A DNA stretch of 37,359 nt from CAYOPZ01 sp964406005 (GTDB lineage: Bacteria > Bacteroidota > Bacteroidia > Bacteroidales > SM23-62), in contig CAYOPZ010000029.1 in the NCBI GenBank assembly GCA_964406005.1, positions 1-37,359 of the forward strand, read 5' to 3'. Every line of letters starts with the position of its first letter. The first letter of the stretch is position 1. The position numbers were made by a program, and so were the translations under genes. Positions 34,267-37,359 of the stretch are shown here, piece by piece. A model generated the notes under the pieces. It was not told where the DNA came from. It did not search any database and worked only from the letters and a program-made list of their open reading frames with translations.

Positions 34267-35139
34267 ATGAGCGTACTTGTCAATAAAGACTCAAAAGTCA
34301 TTGTACAGGGTTTTACAGGCAGTGAAGGAACCTTTCATGCCTCCCAGATGATCGAATACGGAACCCGGGTCATGGGAGGGGTGACACCCGGTAAAGGAGG
34401 GCAGAGCCACCTCGACCGCCCCGTATTCAACACGGTCGAAGAAGCCGTTAAACAGACCGGTGCAAATGTCTCCGTTATTTTCGTTCCTCCGGCCTTTGCC
34501 GCAGATGCCATCATGGAAGCAGCAGATGCAGGCATCAGCGTAATTGTAACCATTACGGAAGGAATACCTACGCAGGACATGGTCCGGGTGAAGGAATACT
34601 TAACCGGCAGGAATTGCAGGATGATAGGACCGAATTGCCCGGGTGTCATAACACCCGAAGAATGCAAGGTGGGAATCATGCCCGGATTCATCCATAAAAA
34701 AGGAACCGTAGGAATCGTGTCCAGGAGCGGGACCCTGACATATGAAGCTGTCGACCAGGTTACCAAGCTCGGTCTGGGACAATCGACATGCATAGGAATA
34801 GGGGGGGATCCCATCATAGGAACCACTACACTGGAAGCCATAAAACTTCTGATGGAGGATGAGGAAACCAGTGGCATCATCATGATAGGGGAGATCGGAG
34901 GCACTATGGAAGCCGATGCCGCCCTGTGGATAAAAGAGAACGGGGTCAAACCCGTTGTCGGATTCATTGCCGGACAGACGGCCCCCAAAGGCCGCAGGAT
35001 GGGGCATGCCGGAGCCATCATAGGAGGGAAGGACGACACTGCCGCAGCCAAGATGAAGATCATGGGAGAGTGCGGGATCCATGTGGTCGAATCACCTGCC
35101 CGGATCGGACAGACAATAAAGGATGCACTTGGGAACTGA
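34267..35139 (+). CDS. sucD: Succinyl-CoA ligase alpha subunit
   Basis: A 290-residue subunit that, with SucC, converts succinyl-CoA to succinate with NTP formation. The start S-V-L-V-N-K-D-S-K-V-I-V-Q-G-F-T-G-S-E-G is typical, and the phosphorylated histidine is His247 in R-M-G-H-A-G-A-I-I. P-N-C-P-G-V-I-T-P and G-I-G-G-D-P-I-I-G-T are intact. A GTG at 34261 is open but the ATG at 34267 matches the family start. No sucC is in the window. fabG follows after 24 nt. Confidence 0.95.
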   Translation: MSVLVNKDSKVIVQGFTGSEGTFHASQMIEYGTRVMGGVTPGKGGQSHLDRPVFNTVEEAVKQTGANVSVIFVPPAFAADAIMEAADAGISVIVTITEGIPTQDMVRVKEYLTGRNCRMIGPNCPGVITPEECKVGIMPGFIHKKGTVGIVSRSGTLTYEAVDQVTKLGLGQSTCIGIGGDPIIGTTTLEAIKLLMEDEETSGIIMIGEIGGTMEADAALWIKENGVKPVVGFIAGQTAPKGRRMGHAGAIIGGKDDTAAAKMKIMGECGIHVVESPARIGQTIKDALGN

Positions 35140-35163
35140 GAACATGACATTTAACATAATAAT

Positions 35164-35910
35164 ATGAAGTTACTTGAAGGAAAAACGGCCCTTGTAACCG
35201 GTGCGAACCGGGGAATCGGAAGGGCAATAGCGCTTAAAATGGGAGAGGAGGGCGCGAATATTGCCTTTACTGACCTTGCCATTGATGAGAATACGAAATC
35301 CCTGGAATCCGAACTTCAGGGCATGGGTGTCATGGCAAAAGGCTATGCCTCGGATGCCAGCAGTTTTACAGATACGGAAAAGGTTGTCAAGCAGATCACG
35401 GAAGATTTCGGAACCATAGACATACTCGTCAATAATGCCGGCATCACCAGGGACAACCTGCTGATGAGGATGACCGAAGAACAATGGGATTCAGTGATCA
35501 ATGTAAACCTCAAATCGGTATTCAATTTCACCAGGCTTGTCCAGCCTGTCATGCTTAAAAAGAGAGCCGGCTCAATCATCAATATCAGTTCTGTTGTGGG
35601 TGTTGCCGGAAATGCAGGACAGGGGAATTATGCAGCGTCCAAGGCCGGTATCATTGGTTTTACCAAGTCCGTGGCCAGGGAATTGGGTTCCCGGAACATC
35701 AGGTGCAATGCCCTGGCTCCGGGGTTCATCATTACCGAAATGACAGATAAGCTGCCTGAAGAGGTGAAGGAAGGATGGATCAAAAATATCCCTCTCAGGA
35801 GGGGGGGTACCCCGGAAGATGTTGCCAATGCCTGTGTTTTCCTGGGATCTGAGCTTTCCTCCTATATCAGCGGACAGGTCATCAATGTCTGCGGCGCAAT
35901 GCAAACCTGA
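35164..35910 (+). CDS. fabG: 3-oxoacyl-[ACP] reductase
   Basis: A 248-residue short-chain dehydrogenase that reduces 3-oxoacyl-ACP with NADPH in fatty-acid synthesis. The cofactor loop T-G-A-N-R-G-I-G-R-A, N-N-A-G-I-T, and the triad Ser143, Tyr156, Lys160 (Y-A-A-S-K) are complete, with the family's C-terminal Y-I-S-G-Q-V-I-N-V. Length and N-A-G-I-T-R-D-N-L-L-M-R-M fit FabG more than other SDRs. A carbonyl reductase of other specificity cannot be excluded. The protease gene starts 13 nt after its stop. Confidence 0.93.
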   Translation: MKLLEGKTALVTGANRGIGRAIALKMGEEGANIAFTDLAIDENTKSLESELQGMGVMAKGYASDASSFTDTEKVVKQITEDFGTIDILVNNAGITRDNLLMRMTEEQWDSVINVNLKSVFNFTRLVQPVMLKKRAGSIINISSVVGVAGNAGQGNYAASKAGIIGFTKSVARELGSRNIRCNALAPGFIITEMTDKLPEEVKEGWIKNIPLRRGGTPEDVANACVFLGSELSSYISGQVINVCGAMQT

Positions 35911-35923
35911 AAAACCGAATCAC

Positions 35924-37168
35924 ATGCGCCCGGACACCGTTTTTACAGTAATTATTGCAATAGTTATATTCAATTACCTGTTATCCAGGATATTGGAATA
36001 CATAAACTCCCGGAAATACGGGGATCCCGTACCCAAAGGCCTTGAAGATGTGTACGACAAAAAAGAATACAGGAGATCCATGGATTACAAGATGGCAAAT
36101 TACAGGTTTGCCATCATAACAGGCACCTTCAGTTTTGCTGTCATTCTCGCGATGTTCTGCCTGAAAGGCTTTGCTTTTGCCGATGCCCTGGCAAGGCATG
36201 TCTCCTCCCATCCGGTACTTGTGGCATTATTGTTTTTCGGGGGCCTCATGTTCGCTTCGGACCTGATCAATACACCATTCTCCATATACGATACCTTCGT
36301 TATCGAGGAAAAGTTCGGATTCAACAAAACCACGCCAAAGACTTTTATCCTGGATAAGATCAAAAGCTGGATGCTGGGCGCCCTGATAGGAGGCGGTTTA
36401 CTGTCTGCCATCATCTGGTTTTACCAGCTCACAGGCAGGTATTTCTGGATATATGCCTGGATCCTCATCAGCGCATTCACCATTTTCATGGCCATGTTTT
36501 ATTCCACACTGATCGTACCGCTTTTCAATAAACAGACTCCCCTGGAGGAAGGGGAACTCAGGGATGCCATAACCTCGTTCAGCAAGAATGCCGGTTTCAA
36601 GCTTGACAATATATTTGTCATAGACGGATCGAAACGTTCCACAAAGGCAAATGCGTATTTCAGCGGGCTCGGCCCGAAAAAGAGAATCGTTCTGTTCGAT
36701 ACCCTTGTAAATGACCTCAGCACAGAGGAAATAGTAGCTGTCCTGGCACATGAAATCGGGCATTACAAAATGAAACATACCCTTACAGGAGTGATTCTTT
36801 CGGTGGTTCAGACGGGGGCGATACTATTTGTTCTATCCTTGTTCATCGACAGTCCCGTTTTATCCCGGGCGCTTGGCACGGACATTCCGAGTTTTCACAT
36901 CGGACTGGTTGCTTTCGCGATCCTGTACAGTCCCCTTTCCCTGATACTCGGAACGGGCATCAATGCAATGAGCCGGAAAAATGAATTCCAGGCAGACCAC
37001 TATGCCGGCCGGCAATACAAACCTGCGGCGTTGATCGGTGCCCTGAAAAAGCTGGCAAAAAAAAATCTGAGCAATCTTACACCGCACAGGGTCTACGTTT
37101 TCTTTCATTATTCCCACCCGCCCCTGCTGGAAAGGATCAATGAGCTGAATAAGCTGTCCGCTTCCTGA
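35924..37168 (+). CDS. M48 metallopeptidase, Ste24/CAAX protease-like
   Basis: A 414-residue integral membrane protease. About six hydrophobic segments surround the zinc motif H276-E-I-G-H280; the third ligand is probably the Glu in N-E-F-Q-A-D-H-Y-A. The Y-D-T-F-V-I-E-E-K-F-G-F-N-K-T-T block and C-terminal S-H-P-P-L-L-E-R-I are Ste24 features. In bacteria, where CAAX prenylation is absent, such enzymes handle membrane protein quality control. I chose the ATG at 35924; an open stretch upstream overlaps fabG and is not used. Confidence 0.92.
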   Translation: MRPDTVFTVIIAIVIFNYLLSRILEYINSRKYGDPVPKGLEDVYDKKEYRRSMDYKMANYRFAIITGTFSFAVILAMFCLKGFAFADALARHVSSHPVLVALLFFGGLMFASDLINTPFSIYDTFVIEEKFGFNKTTPKTFILDKIKSWMLGALIGGGLLSAIIWFYQLTGRYFWIYAWILISAFTIFMAMFYSTLIVPLFNKQTPLEEGELRDAITSFSKNAGFKLDNIFVIDGSKRSTKANAYFSGLGPKKRIVLFDTLVNDLSTEEIVAVLAHEIGHYKMKHTLTGVILSVVQTGAILFVLSLFIDSPVLSRALGTDIPSFHIGLVAFAILYSPLSLILGTGINAMSRKNEFQADHYAGRQYKPAALIGALKKLAKKNLSNLTPHRVYVFFHYSHPPLLERINELNKLSAS

Positions 37169-37183
37169 ATTCCAAAAATTTGG

Positions 37184-37191
37184 TATTTTTG
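37184..37191 (+). promoter_or_regulatory. -7 box of the tRNA-Thr/tRNA-Gly cluster
   Basis: TATTTTTG matches TAnnTTTG and ends 12 nt before the tRNA-Thr 5' end. The -33 position does not carry TTTG, so the box alone is supported. Confidence 0.55.
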
Positions 37192-37203
37192 TCCCGTTCT
37201 TCA

Positions 37204-37276
37204 GCCTCCTTAGCTCAGCTGGTAGAGCGGCTCACTCGTAATGAGCAGGTCGCCGGTTCAAGTCCGGTGGGAGGCT
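37204..37276 (+). tRNA. tRNA-Thr (anticodon CGT)
   Basis: A full 73-nt cloverleaf. The acceptor GCCTCCT pairs with GGGAGGC with one G-U pair. The anticodon stem GCTCA/TGAGC closes CTCGTAA, giving CGT (threonine, codon ACG). The T arm is GCCGG/CCGGT, and the discriminator is T. CCA is not encoded. tRNA-Gly follows after 12 nt. Confidence 0.97.
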
Positions 37277-37288
37277 CGCAACCGTTCC

Positions 37289-37359
37289 GCGGGAGTAGCT
37301 CAGCGGTAGAGCATCAGCTTCCCAAGCTGAGGGTCGCGGGTTCGATCCCCGTTTCCCGC
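37289..37359 (+). tRNA. tRNA-Gly (anticodon CCC), cut by the window edge
   Basis: The acceptor GCGGGAG/TTCCCGC, anticodon stem TCAGC/GCTGA around TTCCCAA (anticodon CCC, glycine) and T arm GCGGG/CCCGT are visible. The window ends at the last acceptor base, so only the discriminator is missing. It is probably cotranscribed with tRNA-Thr. Confidence 0.95.

Noticed and set aside
34335..35150. Long open frame of 271 codons antisense to sucD
   Set aside because: It is a codon-bias shadow of sucD, whose motifs are complete; the peptide is Ser/Pro/Met-rich without a domain.
35819..35923. Upstream extension of the M48 protease
   Set aside because: It lies inside fabG and adds no conserved sequence; the ATG at 35924 is directly followed by the first membrane helix.
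1..37359. CRISPR arrays, insertion sequences, integrases or phage genes
   Set aside because: No regularly spaced repeats, transposase or recombinase motifs, or terminal inverted repeats were seen, and the tRNA genes at both ends are not followed by integrase genes within the window.

Overview
The window reads as chromosomal DNA of a member of the Bacteroidota, probably a Bacteroidales/Marinilabiliales-like organism. The evidence is a TonB-dependent receptor paired with a DUF4249 lipoprotein, two DUF4252 proteins around an ECF sigma factor, a one-chain E1 alpha/beta 2-oxoacid dehydrogenase, a PorT-like barrel, and promoter boxes of the Bacteroidota type (TAnnTTTG at -7, in one case with TTTG 19 nt upstream). 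Shine-Dalgarno sequences are mostly absent. This is core metabolism and envelope/redox functions, not an obvious island: I see no integrase, transposase, CRISPR array or phage gene. The assignment rests on gene content and protein resemblance only; no search was run.

Layout. 1-2960: tRNA-Lys (minus) with a near-perfect promoter, a hotdog thioesterase, then DUF4252, ECF sigma, membrane anti-sigma-like protein, DUF4252. 2980-8255: membrane metallophosphoesterase (minus), PorT-like barrel, EgtD-type histidine methyltransferase, a four-cysteine zinc-ribbon protein, two exported thioredoxin-fold proteins, and a lipoprotein MsrB (minus) converging on a strong terminator. 8254-9035: a long stretch without a gene that contains a candidate large structured RNA on the plus strand. 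9036-12670 (minus): biotin carboxylase, biotin carrier and carboxyltransferase, a complete acyl-CoA (propionyl-CoA) carboxylase. 12841-15530: an exported CotH-like protein and a beta-lactamase-fold serine hydrolase. 15859-19793: branched-chain 2-oxoacid dehydrogenase E2 and fused E1, then a flavodoxin. 19960-26110: leucine operon leuA-leuC-leuD-second leuA-like-leuB. 26175-29426: TonB-dependent receptor and DUF4249 lipoprotein. 29511-32674: SpoIIE-type phosphatase closely followed by an OLD-like ATPase/TOPRIM protein. 32752-34164: mnmE (minus). 34267-37168: sucD, fabG, Ste24-like M48 protease. 37204-37359: tRNA-Thr and tRNA-Gly, the latter missing only its last base at the window edge.

Functional picture. 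Leucine synthesis, branched-chain oxoacid oxidation, propionyl-CoA carboxylation and succinyl-CoA synthetase together make a coherent branched-chain/propionate/TCA metabolic set. TlpA-like, redoxin-like and MsrB proteins form an exported thiol and methionine-sulfoxide repair group.

The parts most worth a second look are the structured element at about 8528-9020 (three GUGA and three UNCG tetraloop hairpins, two tandem homologous modules with compensating stems, and a 16-bp terminal hairpin plus U-tract) and the tight SpoIIE phosphatase/OLD-like pair at 29511-32674.
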